From: Hephaestia mangrovi
GTDB lineage: Bacteria; Pseudomonadota; Alphaproteobacteria; Sphingomonadales; Sphingomonadaceae
Length of the DNA stretch: 64,000 nt
Direction: 5' to 3'
NCBI RefSeq assembly: GCF_019880555.1
Contig: NZ_JAINVU010000001.1
Coordinates: 124,001 to 188,000 of the forward strand
Part shown: piece by piece, positions 44,027-54,316 of the stretch
How positions within the stretch are numbered: the first letter of the stretch is position 1
Layout: each line of letters opens with the position of its first letter
Translations under genes and position numbers: made by a program
Notes under the pieces: generated by a model
The model's database searches: none
Told to the model about the DNA's origin: nothing
Seen by the model: the letters and a program-made list of their open reading frames with translations, nothing else

Positions 44027-44351
44027 TTTGGGCTTTCGTGCGTCGATCCACGAGCGCGCTAAGCGCATCGGCGGTCATTTCGTTTTCCATCAGTTTCATG
44101 CGAGTGTCGGCGTCGGCTCTCAGCTTCTTGCCGCCTGCCTGCTTTTCCGCATCGTCCGCGGCCAACTCCATGCCAGCAGCAAGCAGGTCATCGTCGCAGC
44201 TTTTCCGTGCCGCCTCGATGATCTGGTTGTTCTCCTTAGCTAAATCAGCGGACGCGACTTGTTTCATCACGCAATCGCGATAATCTTTGAAGGAAGCCTC
44301 ATCAGCTTTCGACAAGGTGACGGCCAACTGCAGTGCCAGCAAACTAATCAC
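44013..44351 (-). CDS. Unknown small exported protein in the suf operon
   Basis: 112-residue protein of no family I recognise, between sufB and sufC. GTG at 44351 overlaps the sufB stop (GTGA), and its end overlaps sufC by 14 bases, so it is part of the transcript. The N-terminus ([18 protein letters not shown]) is a short hydrophobic stretch like a weak signal peptide. The rest is charged and helical with two cysteines ([19 protein letters not shown]). Codon use is clearly less GC-biased than its neighbours (for example TTAGCTAAG, GAGGCTTCC), which suggests a later insertion into the operon. Confidence 0.68.
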
Positions 44352-45811
44352 CCGACGCTCCCCTCAAGGCTGATCCCCAGCAGCTTCTGCGCCTCGACCG
44401 CGAACTCCATCGGCAGTTGCTGGAGCACCTCCTTGGCGAAGCCGTTGACGATCAGCGCCACCGCCGCCTCGCTGTCGAGCCCGCGGCTCATTGCGTAGAA
44501 CAGTTGGTCGTCGCTGATCTTCGAGGTGGTCGCTTCGTGCTCGATCTGCGCGCTCGGGTTGCGGACCTCGATATAGGGCACGGTGTGCGCGCCGCACTGG
44601 TCGCCGAGCAGCAGGCTGTCGCACTGGGTGAAGTTGCGGACGTTTTCAGCAGTCGGCCCGACGCGGACGAGGCCGCGATAGGTGTTGTCGCTGGCTCCTG
44701 CGCTGATCCCCTTCGAGACGATCGTCGAGCGGCTGTTCTTGCCGAGGTGGATCATCTTGGTGCCGGTATCGGCCTGCTGGCGGTTGTTGGTCACCGCGAC
44801 CGAATAGAATTCGCCGACGCTGTTCTCGCCCGACAGCACGCAGCTCGGATATTTCCAGGTGATCGCGCTGCCAGTTTCGACCTGGGTCCAGCTCACCTTG
44901 CTGTTCTTGCCCTGGCACAGCGCGCGCTTGGTGACGAAATTGTAGATGCCGCCCTTGCCGTTCTCGTCGCCGGGATACCAGTTCTGGACGGTCGAATATT
45001 TGATCTCGGCATCGTCCAATGCGACCAGCTCGACCACCGCGGCGTGGAGCTGGTTCTCGTCGCGCATCGGGGCGGTGCAGCCTTCGAGATAGCTGACATA
45101 GGCGCCCTTGTCGGCGACGATCAGCGTGCGCTCGAACTGGCCGGTATTCTCGGCGTTGATGCGGAAATAGGTGGAAAGCTCCATCGGGCAGCGCACGCCC
45201 TCCGGCACGTAGACGAAGGTGCCGTCGGAGAAGACCGCGCTGTTGAGCGTGGCGAAGTAGTTGTCGCGCTGGGGGACGACCTTGCCGAGCCACTTCCTGA
45301 CCAGCGCGGGGTGCTGCTTGATCGCCTCGGAGATCGACAGGAAGATGACGCCGGCTTCCTCCAGCTCCTTGCGGAAGGTGGTGGCGACCGAAACCGAGTC
45401 GAACACCGCGTCGACCGCGACCTTGCGCGCGCCCTCGACACCGGCGAGCACCTTCTGCTCCTCGATCGGGATGCCGAGCTTTTCGTAGGTGCGCTTGATC
45501 TCGGGATCGAGTTCGTCGAGCGACTTGAGCGTCGGCTTCTTCTTGGGCTCGGCGTAGTAATAAGCGTCCTGATAGTCGATCGGGGGCACGTTGAGCTTCG
45601 CCCAGTCGGGGGCGGTCATGCCTTCCCACATCCGATAGGCCTTGAGCCGCCAGTCGAGCATCCACTCGGGCTCGCCCTTCTTGGCGGAGATGAAGCGGAC
45701 AGTGTCCTCGCTCAGCCCCTTGGGCGCGAACTCCTGTTCGAGCTCGGTCGAGAAGCCCCATTCGTACTTCTTGTTGGCGGCGGCGAGCGCCTCGGCGTTA
45801 CGCGTGGCCAT
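44348..45811 (-). CDS. sufB: SufB, Fe-S scaffold subunit
   Basis: 487-residue scaffold protein on which the cluster is built. [99 protein letters not shown] and [20 protein letters not shown] are standard SufB segments, including the catalytically important Cys. Its 5' end overlaps the rrf2 regulator gene by 14 bases. Length typical. Confidence 0.97.
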   Translation of the reverse strand: MATRNAEALAAANKKYEWGFSTELEQEFAPKGLSEDTVRFISAKKGEPEWMLDWRLKAYRMWEGMTAPDWAKLNVPPIDYQDAYYYAEPKKKPTLKSLDELDPEIKRTYEKLGIPIEEQKVLAGVEGARKVAVDAVFDSVSVATTFRKELEEAGVIFLSISEAIKQHPALVRKWLGKVVPQRDNYFATLNSAVFSDGTFVYVPEGVRCPMELSTYFRINAENTGQFERTLIVADKGAYVSYLEGCTAPMRDENQLHAAVVELVALDDAEIKYSTVQNWYPGDENGKGGIYNFVTKRALCQGKNSKVSWTQVETGSAITWKYPSCVLSGENSVGEFYSVAVTNNRQQADTGTKMIHLGKNSRSTIVSKGISAGASDNTYRGLVRVGPTAENVRNFTQCDSLLLGDQCGAHTVPYIEVRNPSAQIEHEATTSKISDDQLFYAMSRGLDSEAAVALIVNGFAKEVLQQLPMEFAVEAQKLLGISLEGSVG

Positions 45812-46244
45812 GAGCCATTCCTACTTCATGTGTTTGGGGCGGGGTGCAAAGCGACGCCAGCGACACGCCGGCAAGCGCGCCTTTGACGGCCTGGTTGACG
45901 ATCGTCCAGTGCGGTTTGACGCAGCAGACATGCTCGATGCTGCAATCGTGCGCGCCGTGATCGACGCATGCGGTCATCGCGATCGGGCCCTCGACCGCCT
46001 CGACAATGTCGGCGAGGCTGATCGTCGCCGGCGGACGCGAGAGGCGTAAGCCCCCGCCGGTGCCACGCACCGTCTCGATCAAGCCGGCGGCCGACAAGCG
46101 GCTGACGAGCTTCTGGACGGTAGGGAGGGGAAGGCCGGTCTGCTCGGCCAGCAGGGTCGCGTTCAAGCGGCCGCGCGCGCCGCAATGGCGCGCGGTGGCG
46201 GTCAACATCACGACCGCGTAATCGGCAAGGCTCGAAAGACGCAT
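45798..46244 (-). CDS. Rrf2-family SUF operon regulator
   Basis: 148-residue winged-helix regulator: [59 protein letters not shown]. Cysteines in [23 protein letters not shown] fit ligands for an Fe-S cluster as in IscR/SufR. It is the first gene of the suf operon and overlaps sufB, so it most likely senses cluster status and controls the operon. Confidence 0.94.
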   Translation of the reverse strand: MRLSSLADYAVVMLTATARHCGARGRLNATLLAEQTGLPLPTVQKLVSRLSAAGLIETVRGTGGGLRLSRPPATISLADIVEAVEGPIAMTACVDHGAHDCSIEHVCCVKPHWTIVNQAVKGALAGVSLASLCTPPQTHEVGMAHGHA

Positions 46245-46310
46245 GGCTCCTAATCGGATCGAATCTGTCTGATTGGCAGATGGGCGCGCGCGCCGCGCGC
46301 GTCAACCCCG

Positions 46311-47165
46311 TCAGGTGTCGCTGATCAGCGGATCGACCTGCCCGCCAAGCGCGTGGCGCTGGGCGATGGTGAGACGCGACAGGAGCGGGGGATCGGCCTT
46401 GATCTGGCGCGGCGTAAGCCCGGTGAACTGCTTGATCTCGCGGATCAAATGCGACTGATCGTAGAAGCCGCGATCGATCACCTCGTCGAGCGATTGTTCG
46501 CCGGAAGCGAGTGCGACCGCCGCGCGCAAGGCGCGATATTTGCGCGCGAGCAGCTTGGGCGGGGCACCGTACAGCGCGTTGCACTTGCGCTCGACCTGAC
46601 GGCGCGACAGCCCGGTCTTGGCGACGAGATCACTCAGATCGGGCGAATCGCACGAGGTGAGCCACGCATCCACGGCGCGAACGAAGGACAGCGCGCCGTA
46701 ATCGTCGCGATCGAGCAAGCTGGCGAACAATGCGCTGGCGATCGCCGACATCGCCGCGACGTTGTTTTCGGCGGCGAGCCGGGCGACGGCGCCGTCGAAG
46801 GCCGGGCCGAGCAACTCGTTGGCCGCAACCACGCGATTGACCATCGTCGAGGCGTCGGCACCGATCAGCGCCGACCAACCGCACGGCGTGATCCCGGCGC
46901 CGAATACCCGAACCGGGCCCGGCGTCCGCACCGTCACCGCGCCGGTGGTCGGCCCGATGACATGCGCGCCGCGTGCCGGCTGCACCGATCCGTCGGGAAA
47001 GCGATATTCGGCGTCGATCGGATTGAGGCGGAAACGGATCTGGGCGCGATCGGCGCGCTCGGTATCCTCGAACATGGGAACGTCGGCCTCGAACAAATAA
47101 AAGAGGCTCACGTATTCGGCCAGGTCTGCACCCGGCACCGCATAGTCGAGCCTGATGTCCGGCAC
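46311..47165 (-). CDS. AraC-family transcriptional regulator
   Basis: 284-residue regulator. GTG at 47165 (M-PDIRLDYAVPGADLAEYVSLFY) is chosen; the frame is open further upstream over the pyrD leader but has no family similarity. The C-terminal double helix-turn-helix is at about 190-270 (LSDLVAKTGLSRRQVERKC, LDEVIDRGFYDQSHLIREIKQFTGLTPRQIK). The N-terminal part has the DUF6597-like pattern of AraC sensors (RFRLNPIDAEYRFPDG, VIGPTTG). Target unknown; it is divergent from pyrD. Confidence 0.88.
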   Translation of the reverse strand: MPDIRLDYAVPGADLAEYVSLFYLFEADVPMFEDTERADRAQIRFRLNPIDAEYRFPDGSVQPARGAHVIGPTTGAVTVRTPGPVRVFGAGITPCGWSALIGADASTMVNRVVAANELLGPAFDGAVARLAAENNVAAMSAIASALFASLLDRDDYGALSFVRAVDAWLTSCDSPDLSDLVAKTGLSRRQVERKCNALYGAPPKLLARKYRALRAAVALASGEQSLDEVIDRGFYDQSHLIREIKQFTGLTPRQIKADPPLLSRLTIAQRHALGGQVDPLISDT

Positions 47166-47418
47166 GATTTCGCCCCCGTTACAATCGGACCTGTTCTTTC
47201 TACAGGAGCAAAGGGGCGAAGAAAAGCGGCCTGGCCGCATAAACAGCCAGGCCGTAAGTGTAGGAACCCTCGAACGAATCGAGGAGTCCTCGGGTCGCAG
47301 GTATCGAAATAGCACGAATCGAGCCGCAGTATTGGATGGATTCGACGGGGCGGTGCGGCGCGCGCCTGTTTCGGCGGGCGCTTTGACGGCCGTTGCCCGG
47401 AATGCCAAGGGCAAGGTG

Positions 47419-48453
47419 ATGACCGACGCTTTTTTTCATCGCACGCTGTCCCGGATCGAGGCGGAACGCGCGCATCGCCTGACGATCGACATGCTCGCCG
47501 CGTGGGGTCGGGTGGGCGCGCCGCTCCACGCGGGCCGCGATGACGCCATATTGGCGAGCGAGGTTGCCGGGCTGCGCTTCGCCAATCCGGTCGGGCTCGC
47601 CGCCGGGCTCGACAAGGATGCGCGCGCGATCACCGGGCTGTTCGCGCTGGGCTTCGGTGCGGTCGAGGTCGGTACGCTGACGCCCAAGCCGCAGCCCGGC
47701 AATCCGCGGCCGCGGCTGTTCCGGCTGGTCGAGGATCGCGCGGTGATCAACCGCATGGGGTTCAACAATGGCGGGCTGGAGGCGGCGCTGCCGCGAATCG
47801 CGCGGGCGCGGCGACGCGGCGTGTTGGGCGTCAATGTCGGCGCCAACAAGGACAGTGCCGACCGGATCGCCGATTATCGTAGCGGGGTGGCCCGCGCGTC
47901 GGCGGTCGCGGACTATGTGACGATCAACATCAGCTCGCCCAACACGCCGGGACTGCGCGACCTGCAGCATGGCGACGCGCTCGCCGAGCTGCTGGCGGCG
48001 TGCGATCAGGCGCGCGGGCGCACGCCGCTGTTCCTCAAGGTCGCGCCCGACCTCGATTCGCCGGCGATCGATGCGATTGTCCGGGCGGCGATCGACAACC
48101 GCATCGATGCGCTGATCGTCGCCAACACGACGATCTCGCGGCCCGACCTGCGCTCGGCCAATGCCGGCGAGGCGGGCGGCCTCTCCGGCGCGCCGCTGGC
48201 GGCCCTGTCGCGGCAGCGGCTCGCCGACTTCCGCACGGCGAGCGGGGCGCGGATTCCCTTGGTCTCGGTCGGCGGCATCGACAGCGCCGAGGAGGCCTAT
48301 GCGCGCATCCGCGCCGGCGCCAGCCTGGTTCAGCTCTATACCGCGCTGGTCTATGAAGGGCCGGGGCTGGCGTCGCGCATCGCGAAGGGACTCGCCGAGC
48401 GGCTGCGGCGTGACGGATTCGCCCGCCTTGGAGACGCCATAGGCGCTGGGTGA
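47419..48453 (+). CDS. pyrD: Dihydroorotate dehydrogenase, class 2 (quinone)
   Basis: 344-residue inner-membrane flavoprotein of pyrimidine synthesis that oxidises dihydroorotate and passes electrons to quinone. [87 protein letters not shown] and [25 protein letters not shown] are class 2 hallmarks, with an N-terminal membrane-associating helix ([17 protein letters not shown]). The start may also be GTG at 47416, one codon upstream. Confidence 0.97.
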   Translation: MTDAFFHRTLSRIEAERAHRLTIDMLAAWGRVGAPLHAGRDDAILASEVAGLRFANPVGLAAGLDKDARAITGLFALGFGAVEVGTLTPKPQPGNPRPRLFRLVEDRAVINRMGFNNGGLEAALPRIARARRRGVLGVNVGANKDSADRIADYRSGVARASAVADYVTINISSPNTPGLRDLQHGDALAELLAACDQARGRTPLFLKVAPDLDSPAIDAIVRAAIDNRIDALIVANTTISRPDLRSANAGEAGGLSGAPLAALSRQRLADFRTASGARIPLVSVGGIDSAEEAYARIRAGASLVQLYTALVYEGPGLASRIAKGLAERLRRDGFARLGDAIGAG

Positions 48454-48537
48454 CGTAGCGTCTTGCCACTATGGCAATCGCCGCTAGGCTCGCCCGCGAG
48501 ACCGGATGATCCGGCCCGCATTCCAGGAGAGCCTTTC

Positions 48538-50328
48538 TTGCGCAGCCTCGAGCATTTTCCCAATCTCGTGACGATGTTCTTCGCCCGCGCGCGCGAAGGC
48601 GGCGACAAGCCGTTCCTGTGGCACAAGGAGGGTGATCGCTGGGTCTCGACGAGCTGGGCCAAGGCAGCGCGCGACGTGGCGGCGCTGGCCACCGCGCTCC
48701 GCCATATCGGGCTGAAGCGTGGCGATCGCGTGATGCTGGTCGCCGAGAATCGCCCCGAATGGTGCATCAGCGATCTCGCGATCATGGCCGCCGGCTGCGT
48801 GACGGTGCCGACCTACACCACCAATACCGAGCGCGACCACACGCACATCATCGAGAATTCGGGCGCGCGCGCGGTGATCGTCTCGACCGCGAAGCTGGCC
48901 AAGACGCTGATGCCGGCGGTGATGCGCGCCTCGCAGGCGCAGATCGTGATCGGCATCGAGGAGATGCGGTTCGCGCAATCGGGCGACGTTGCCTTTCACG
49001 ACTGGCAGACGCTGATCAATCGCCACCCCTCCGAGCCCGATGCGGTCGCGCTCGAAGCCGATTTCGGGCGCGAGGATCTGGCCTGCATCATCTACACCAG
49101 CGGCACCGGCGGCGCCCCGCGCGGCGTGATGCAACACCATGGCGCGATCCTGCACAATGTCGCCGGCTGCACTGCGGTCATCGCCGAGGATTTCGGCTGG
49201 GAGGACGAGGTGTTCCTCTCGTTCCTGCCGCTCAGCCACGCCTATGAGCATACCGGCGGGCAGCATTTCCCGATCGGGCTCGGCGCGCAGATTTATTATG
49301 CCGAAGGGCTGGAGAAGCTCGCCTCGAATATCGAGGAGACGAAGCCGACGATCATGGTGGTGGTGCCGCGGCTGTTCGAGGTGCTGCGCACGCGCATTTC
49401 CAAGGCGGTGGAGAAACAGGGCGGGATGGCAGCCTGGCTGCTCGACAAGGCGCAGGAGGTCGGCGCGCGCGATTACGAGGGGCGTTCGAAGCTGACCGAC
49501 CTCCCGCTCAAACTGCTGCTTGATCGCACCTTGAAGCCCAAGATCGCCAAAAGGTTCGGCGGGCGGATGAAGGCGATGGTATCGGGCGGCGCGCCGCTCA
49601 ATCCCGAGATCGGCATCTTCTTCCAGTCGCTCGGCCTCACCTTCCTGCAGGGCTATGGCCAGACCGAGGCGGCGCCGGTGATTTCGTGCAACCGGCCGTC
49701 GGCGGGCTTGCGGATGGATACGGTCGGCCCGCCGCTGCCCGATACCGAGGTGCGGATCGCCGAGGACGGCGAGATCCTGGTGCGCGGTGAGCTCGTGATG
49801 CACGGATATTGGCGCAACGAGGCCGAGACCGAGCGCGTCTTGAAGGATGGCTGGCTGCACACCGGCGACATCGGGCTGATCGACGAGCGCGGCCGGATCA
49901 AGATCACCGACCGCAAGAAGGACATCATCGTAAACGACAAGGGCGACAATGTCGCGCCGCAGAAGATCGAGGGGATGCTGACGCTGCAGCCGGAGATCAT
50001 GCAGGCGATGATCTGGGGCGATCGCAAGCCCTATATGGTCGCTGCCCTGGTGCCCGATCCCGAATGGACCGCCGAGTGGTGCGCGAAGAACGGCGATGCC
50101 TGCAATTTCGCCGCGCTGGCGCAGAACCACGATTATCGCGCCGCGCTGGGCAAGGCGGTCGAGCGCGTCAATGCCGATATATCGCAGATCGAGCGTGTCC
50201 GCCGCTTCATCATCGCCGACGAACCCTTTTCTATCGAGAACCAGCAGCTCACGCCGTCGCTCAAGATCAGACGGCATGTGCTGAAGGACGCTTATGGCGA
50301 GCGGCTCGACGCATTGTATCGAGGCTGA
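48538..50328 (+). CDS. Long-chain acyl-CoA synthetase (AMP-forming)
   Basis: 596-residue adenylate-forming enzyme. TTG at 48538 is preferred because AGGAGAG is 7 bases upstream and homologues of this type open (M)RSLEHFPNLVTMFF; the frame is open to 48463. The P-loop is IIYTSGTGGAPRGVM; YGQTEAAPVISCNRPS and GWLHTGDIGLIDERGRIKITDRKKDIIVNDKGDNVAPQKIE follow. It activates fatty acids. It could supply acyl chains to ceramide synthesis (a synthetase belongs to the Caulobacter set) but is 18 kb from spt. Confidence 0.92.
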   Translation: MRSLEHFPNLVTMFFARAREGGDKPFLWHKEGDRWVSTSWAKAARDVAALATALRHIGLKRGDRVMLVAENRPEWCISDLAIMAAGCVTVPTYTTNTERDHTHIIENSGARAVIVSTAKLAKTLMPAVMRASQAQIVIGIEEMRFAQSGDVAFHDWQTLINRHPSEPDAVALEADFGREDLACIIYTSGTGGAPRGVMQHHGAILHNVAGCTAVIAEDFGWEDEVFLSFLPLSHAYEHTGGQHFPIGLGAQIYYAEGLEKLASNIEETKPTIMVVVPRLFEVLRTRISKAVEKQGGMAAWLLDKAQEVGARDYEGRSKLTDLPLKLLLDRTLKPKIAKRFGGRMKAMVSGGAPLNPEIGIFFQSLGLTFLQGYGQTEAAPVISCNRPSAGLRMDTVGPPLPDTEVRIAEDGEILVRGELVMHGYWRNEAETERVLKDGWLHTGDIGLIDERGRIKITDRKKDIIVNDKGDNVAPQKIEGMLTLQPEIMQAMIWGDRKPYMVAALVPDPEWTAEWCAKNGDACNFAALAQNHDYRAALGKAVERVNADISQIERVRRFIIADEPFSIENQQLTPSLKIRRHVLKDAYGERLDALYRG

Positions 50329-50458
50329 TTGCCCGGCCGGCCCAGTATCGCCGTGTTTTGCCATGATTTCGACGTAGAGCGGGCTTAGGCGCCGCCTCCG
50401 TGACCGGCTCCGGTGCGGCGCGGCATGCCCGCGAGTCGGCATGCAAGGCGTAGCGGGC

Positions 50459-51274
50459 ATGAGCGACACGGCAGCAATCGAGAAGGCGATATCGGCAGCA
50501 CGGTTTCATGACATGGCCGCGGCTTCCGGTGCGTCGCTGGCTGCCGAGCCGGGGCGGCCGTTGATCGTGCGGGTGGGCAAGCATTTGCGCGGGCTGTTCG
50601 ACCGGCTGATCGCCTCATCCTCGCAAGTCGCCAACGATGCCGTGCTCGATGTGCGCGATTTCCCCTGGACGGCGCTGCTGCGCGACGATTGGCAGGCGAT
50701 CCGCGACGAGGCGATCGCGGTCGCGCTGCGCGAGGGCGCGGCGCCGTCGCTGGCGACGATCTCGCCGGATCATCGCGCCATTGCCGAAATCGGTATGTGG
50801 CGATCGTTCTTCCTGTGGGGATACGGCTTTCCGATCGAGGAGAATCTGGCGCGCTGCCCGAAAACCGCGCGGCTGGTCGCCGAGGTGCCGGGCCTCGTCA
50901 GCGCGTTCTTTTCGATCCTCGCGCCGGGGACGCACATTCCCGATCACCGCGGCGTTTCCAAGGGGCTGATCACCTGCCACCTGGGGCTGATCGTGCCGCG
51001 CGACGGCGACGTCAGGATGCGTGTCGGCGATCGCGTCGTGCGCTGGGCGGAGGGCGAGACGCTGGTGTTCGACGATACCTATCGTCATGAAGTGTGGAAC
51101 GAGACTGGCGGAAACCGCGTCGTTCTGCTGATCCAGTTCGAGCGGCCGCTCAGGCGGCCGGGCAAGTGGTTTGCGGATCTTTTCCTCGGCATCGCCCGCC
51201 GTTCGGCCTTCGTCCGGGAAGCGCGCGACAACGTGCTGGCCTGGAATGCCGCGATGAAGCAACTCGATATATGA
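50459..51274 (+). CDS. Aspartyl/asparaginyl beta-hydroxylase-fold dioxygenase (LpxO-like)
   Basis: 271-residue Fe(II)/2-oxoglutarate dioxygenase. Iron ligands are expected at HIPDHRG (first His) and YRHEVWNETGGNRVVLLIQFERP (second His); SKGLITCHLGLIVP lies between. A stretch around KHLRGLFDRLIA precedes the fold. LpxO proteins with this fold 2-hydroxylate acyl chains of lipid A; sphingomonad ceramides carry 2-hydroxymyristate, so a role there is plausible but inferred. ATG at 50459 preferred over 50441. Confidence 0.8.
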   Translation: MSDTAAIEKAISAARFHDMAAASGASLAAEPGRPLIVRVGKHLRGLFDRLIASSSQVANDAVLDVRDFPWTALLRDDWQAIRDEAIAVALREGAAPSLATISPDHRAIAEIGMWRSFFLWGYGFPIEENLARCPKTARLVAEVPGLVSAFFSILAPGTHIPDHRGVSKGLITCHLGLIVPRDGDVRMRVGDRVVRWAEGETLVFDDTYRHEVWNETGGNRVVLLIQFERPLRRPGKWFADLFLGIARRSAFVREARDNVLAWNAAMKQLDI

Positions 51275-51316
51275 GCGGCTCTTGATCGCAGCGCCCGGCC
51301 CCGCCACATGGAGGCC

Positions 51317-51892
51317 ATGCTGATCGAGACCGAACCGACGCCCAATCCGGCGACGCTCAAATTCCTGCCCGGCCGCACCGTGATGGAGGCCGGCACGCGC
51401 GATTTCGCCAGCCCGGAGGAGGCCGAGGCATCGCCGCTGGCGACCGCGATGTTCGCGCTGGGCGACGTGACCGGCGTGTTCTTCGGGCGCGACTTCATCT
51501 CGGTGACGGCGGCGCCGGGCGTCGACTGGACGGTGCTCAAGCCCGACGTGCTGACGCTGCTGCTCGACCATTTCTCGGCCAATATGCCGCTGTTCATGCC
51601 CGGCTCGGCCGCGGGCATTGCGGTGCCGGCCGAGGAGGAAGCCTTTGCCGACGATCCTGCCGACGAGGACATCATCGTCCAGATCAAGGACCTGATCGAG
51701 ACGCGCGTGCGCCCCGCTGTCGCCAATGACGGTGGCGATATCGTCTATCGCGGCTTCGACAAGGGCAAGGTCTATCTCAAGATGCAGGGTGCCTGCGCCG
51801 GCTGCCCGTCGTCGATCGCGACGCTCAAGAACGGCATCGAGCAATTGCTCAAATATTACGTGCCCGAAGTCACCGAGGTTCGCGCGGTCTGA
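51317..51892 (+). CDS. NifU/NfuA-type Fe-S carrier
   Basis: 191-residue protein. The N-terminal domain (LIETEPTPNPATLKFLPG, DFISVTAAPGVDW) is the A-type degenerate domain of NfuA-like proteins; the C-terminal NifU domain has RPAVANDGGDIVYRGFD and the cluster ligands in GACAGCPSS. ATG at 51317 gives the conserved start; an ATG 9 bases upstream is possible. It hands clusters to client enzymes and complements the suf operon 6 kb away. Confidence 0.93.
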   Translation: MLIETEPTPNPATLKFLPGRTVMEAGTRDFASPEEAEASPLATAMFALGDVTGVFFGRDFISVTAAPGVDWTVLKPDVLTLLLDHFSANMPLFMPGSAAGIAVPAEEEAFADDPADEDIIVQIKDLIETRVRPAVANDGGDIVYRGFDKGKVYLKMQGACAGCPSSIATLKNGIEQLLKYYVPEVTEVRAV

Positions 51893-51924
51893 CTCGCGTT
51901 TATCGTCACAACAAGGGGAATATC

Positions 51925-52524
51925 ATGGGCGAGAAGCTCTCGGACGCCGCGCTCGACACAATCTTCCGCACCGCGCGCACCTATAATGGCTATACCGACG
52001 CGCCGGTGACCGAGGCGGAAATCCGCGCGATCTACGAGTTGCTCAAGATGGGGCCGACTTCGGCCAACCAGCAACCGGCGCGGTTCGTCTGGTGCCTGAG
52101 CCAACAGGCGAAGGACACGCTGGCCGATTGCGCGACGGGCAACAATCCCGACAAGATCCGCAAGGCGCCGGCCGCGGTGGTGATCGGCATGGACGAGAAT
52201 TTCCACGAGGAACTGCCCTGGCTGTTTCCGCATGTCGACGCCAAGAGCTGGTTCGACGGCGACGACAAGCAGCCGGTGCGGCACGATCATGCGTTCCGCA
52301 ACTCGTCGTTGCAGGGCGCCTATTTCATCATCGCCGCGCGGGCGATCGGGCTCGATACCGGCCCGATGTCGGGGTTCGATCCGGACAAGGTAAACGCGGC
52401 CTTCTTCGCCGATCGGCCCAGCGTGAAGGCCAATTTCATCTCGACGCTCGGCCATGGCGATCCCGCGACGATCTTCGGCCGGTTGCCGCGCCCGGATTTC
52501 GAGACGTTCAACCGGATCGATTGA
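51925..52524 (+). CDS. Malonic semialdehyde reductase-like nitroreductase (RutE type)
   Basis: 199-residue FMN-dependent nitroreductase fold: TYNGYTDAPVTEAEIRAIYELLKMGPTSANQQPARFVW, RKAPAAVVIGMD, NSSLQGAYFIIAARAIGLDTGPMSGFD, LGHGDPATIFGRLPRPDF. The RutE/HadB group reduces malonic semialdehyde in uracil degradation, but no rut genes are nearby, so it may act as a general enal/aldehyde reductase. Clear ribosome-binding site AAGGGGAA. Confidence 0.9.
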   Translation: MGEKLSDAALDTIFRTARTYNGYTDAPVTEAEIRAIYELLKMGPTSANQQPARFVWCLSQQAKDTLADCATGNNPDKIRKAPAAVVIGMDENFHEELPWLFPHVDAKSWFDGDDKQPVRHDHAFRNSSLQGAYFIIAARAIGLDTGPMSGFDPDKVNAAFFADRPSVKANFISTLGHGDPATIFGRLPRPDFETFNRID

Positions 52525-52540
52525 GACGGCCCGTTTCGCA

Positions 52541-53170
52541 GTGCGCACGCTCGTCATCGATACCGCGACGGCGGCCTGCTCGGCTGCGCTGATCGAGGAT
52601 AGCGCGGTGCTTGCCGCGGCGCATGACACGGTGGGGCGCGGCCACGCCGAGCGGCTGCTGCCGATGGTCGCCCAGCTTCCCGACGGCGGGCGCGCCGATC
52701 GCATCCTGGTCGATTGCGGGCCGGGCAGCTTCACCGGCGTGCGCGTCGGGCTGGCGGCGGCGCTGGGCCTCGGGCTCGCCTGGGGCGTGCCGGTGACCGG
52801 TTACAGCTCGACCGCGCTGATCGCGGCGGCGGGATTTGCCGCGCATCCGGGGCACCGCGATCTTGCCGTCGTGATGGAGGGCGGGCATGGAGAACTCTTC
52901 ATGCAGCCGTACGCCGCTTCCCCCTTCGCCCCGCTCGCGCCGCTGGCCTCGTTGCCGCCGGCGGCGGTGCTCGCCGCAATCGGCGGCCGGCCGGTGATCG
53001 GCAGCGGGGTGCGCTGGCTCGACGATATCGACGAAAGCCGCACGCTGGGGCCGGCATTGCCCAATGCGGCGGACGCATTGCTGCTTCCCGCGCAATATGC
53101 CGGCCTGCCGCCGCGGCCGATCTATGGCCGCGCGCCCGATGCCAAGCCGATGGCGCAGCCGCCGGCATGA
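52541..53170 (+). CDS. tsaB: TsaB, tRNA t6A synthesis protein
   Basis: 209-residue partner of TsaD in threonylcarbamoyladenosine formation at position 37 of ANN-decoding tRNAs. RTLVIDTATAACSAALIED, GHAERLLPMVAQL, DRILVDCGPGSFTGVRVGLAAALGL, and the C-terminal PRPIYGRAPDAKP. GTG at 52541 is the best start. ATGA overlap with rimI, a pairing often seen. Confidence 0.95.
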   Translation: MRTLVIDTATAACSAALIEDSAVLAAAHDTVGRGHAERLLPMVAQLPDGGRADRILVDCGPGSFTGVRVGLAAALGLGLAWGVPVTGYSSTALIAAAGFAAHPGHRDLAVVMEGGHGELFMQPYAASPFAPLAPLASLPPAAVLAAIGGRPVIGSGVRWLDDIDESRTLGPALPNAADALLLPAQYAGLPPRPIYGRAPDAKPMAQPPA

Positions 53171-53643
53171 GCGCGTCGGTGGCGATGATTACGCTGCGGC
53201 CCGGCGCGATGACCGATCTCGGCGCGGTCGACCGGGTGATGCGCGACGCGTTCGACGCGCGGTTCGGCGAGGCATGGACGGCGAGCCAGGTCGCGGGCGT
53301 GCTGGCGATGCCCGGCGTGTGGCTGACGATCGCCGAGGCCGACCGTACGGTCGCCGGGTTCGCGATGACCCGCGCGGTGCTCGACGAGGCTGAGCTGCTG
53401 TTGCTCGCCGTGCGACCGGCGATGCGGCGGCGCGGCGTGGGGCGGCAATTGTTGCGATCGGCAATGGTAGAGGCCGGGCACCGCGGGGTCGGCAAGATGC
53501 ACCTCGAGGTACGCGCGGGCAATGAAGCCATTGCGCTTTATCGTCTTGCGGGATTTGAAAAAATCGGCGAGCGGCGCAATTATTATCGCGGATCGAACGG
53601 AAAGTCTTTCGACGCGCAGACATTCCAGACAATTTTGCGTTGA
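53167..53643 (+). CDS. rimI: RimI-like ribosomal-protein N-acetyltransferase
   Basis: 158-residue GNAT enzyme: ITLRPGAMTDLGAVDRVMRDAF, LLLLAVRPAMRRRGVGRQLLRSAM (acetyl-CoA loop), MHLEVRAGNEAIALYRLAGFEKIGERRNYY. This matches RimI, which acetylates the N-terminus of S18. Overlaps tsaB by 4 bases and precedes mucR by 106 bases. Confidence 0.93.
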   Translation: MSASVAMITLRPGAMTDLGAVDRVMRDAFDARFGEAWTASQVAGVLAMPGVWLTIAEADRTVAGFAMTRAVLDEAELLLLAVRPAMRRRGVGRQLLRSAMVEAGHRGVGKMHLEVRAGNEAIALYRLAGFEKIGERRNYYRGSNGKSFDAQTFQTILR

Positions 53644-53749
53644 TCTTTATTGCGCGATTCATCGATTATCCCTTGATTTCGTAATGGTGTGATCCGATAG
53701 AAGCCGCACACGGGGGATAAGCCGTTATTCTCGGATCGAAAGGAATGTC

Positions 53750-54163
53750 ATGGATAATGCCGCCGACATGCAGGAAACGCTTGTCACGCTAACCGCGGAT
53801 ATTGTTGCAGCGCACGTCAGCAACAACAGCGTTGCGGTCTCTGATCTTCCCTTGTTGATCCAGAATGTCCACGGCGCGCTGGCAGGACTGGGCACGCCGG
53901 CCGAAGAACCCGAGGTGCCGCAGGAGCCGGCGGTTTCGATCCGGTCGTCGATCAAGCCCGATTACATCGTCTGCCTCGAAGACGGCAAGAAGCTGAAGAT
54001 GCTCAAGCGGCACCTGATGACGCATTATCAGATGACGCCGGAAGAATATCGCGCGAAGTGGAAGCTGCCCGCCGATTATCCGATGGTCGCGCCGAATTAT
54101 GCCGAGCAGCGGCGCACGCTCGCCAAGAAGATCGGGCTCGGCACCAAGCGCGGCAAGCGCTGA
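53750..54163 (+). CDS. mucR: MucR/Ros-family transcriptional regulator
   Basis: 137-residue regulator of exopolysaccharide, motility or cell-cycle genes in alphaproteobacteria. The zinc-finger domain is in [36 protein letters not shown], with only one Cys visible in the first pair of ligands, a common variation in this group. The N-terminus is acidic and would mediate oligomerisation. ATG at 53750 is preceded by GGAAT. Followed by a strong terminator. Confidence 0.94.
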   Translation: MDNAADMQETLVTLTADIVAAHVSNNSVAVSDLPLLIQNVHGALAGLGTPAEEPEVPQEPAVSIRSSIKPDYIVCLEDGKKLKMLKRHLMTHYQMTPEEYRAKWKLPADYPMVAPNYAEQRRTLAKKIGLGTKRGKR

Positions 54164-54183
54164 GACATCGCCGATGATCTTGC

Positions 54184-54218
54184 GGCCGGTGGCGGAGCGA
54201 TCCGCCGCCGGCCTTTTT
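54184..54218 (+). terminator. Intrinsic terminator of mucR
   Basis: GGCCGGTGGCGGA at 54184-54196 pairs with TCCGCCGCCGGCC at 54201-54213 around a GCGA loop, then five T at 54214-54218. Confidence 0.92.
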
Positions 54219-54316
54219 GCGTTGGGTGAGCCGCTCGAAGGTATGCGGCGGCTCAGTCCAGGGTGAGACGAACAGCCGCGCTTTGCAGCCCGCCATGCGC
54301 TGAATCCCCGCACACC

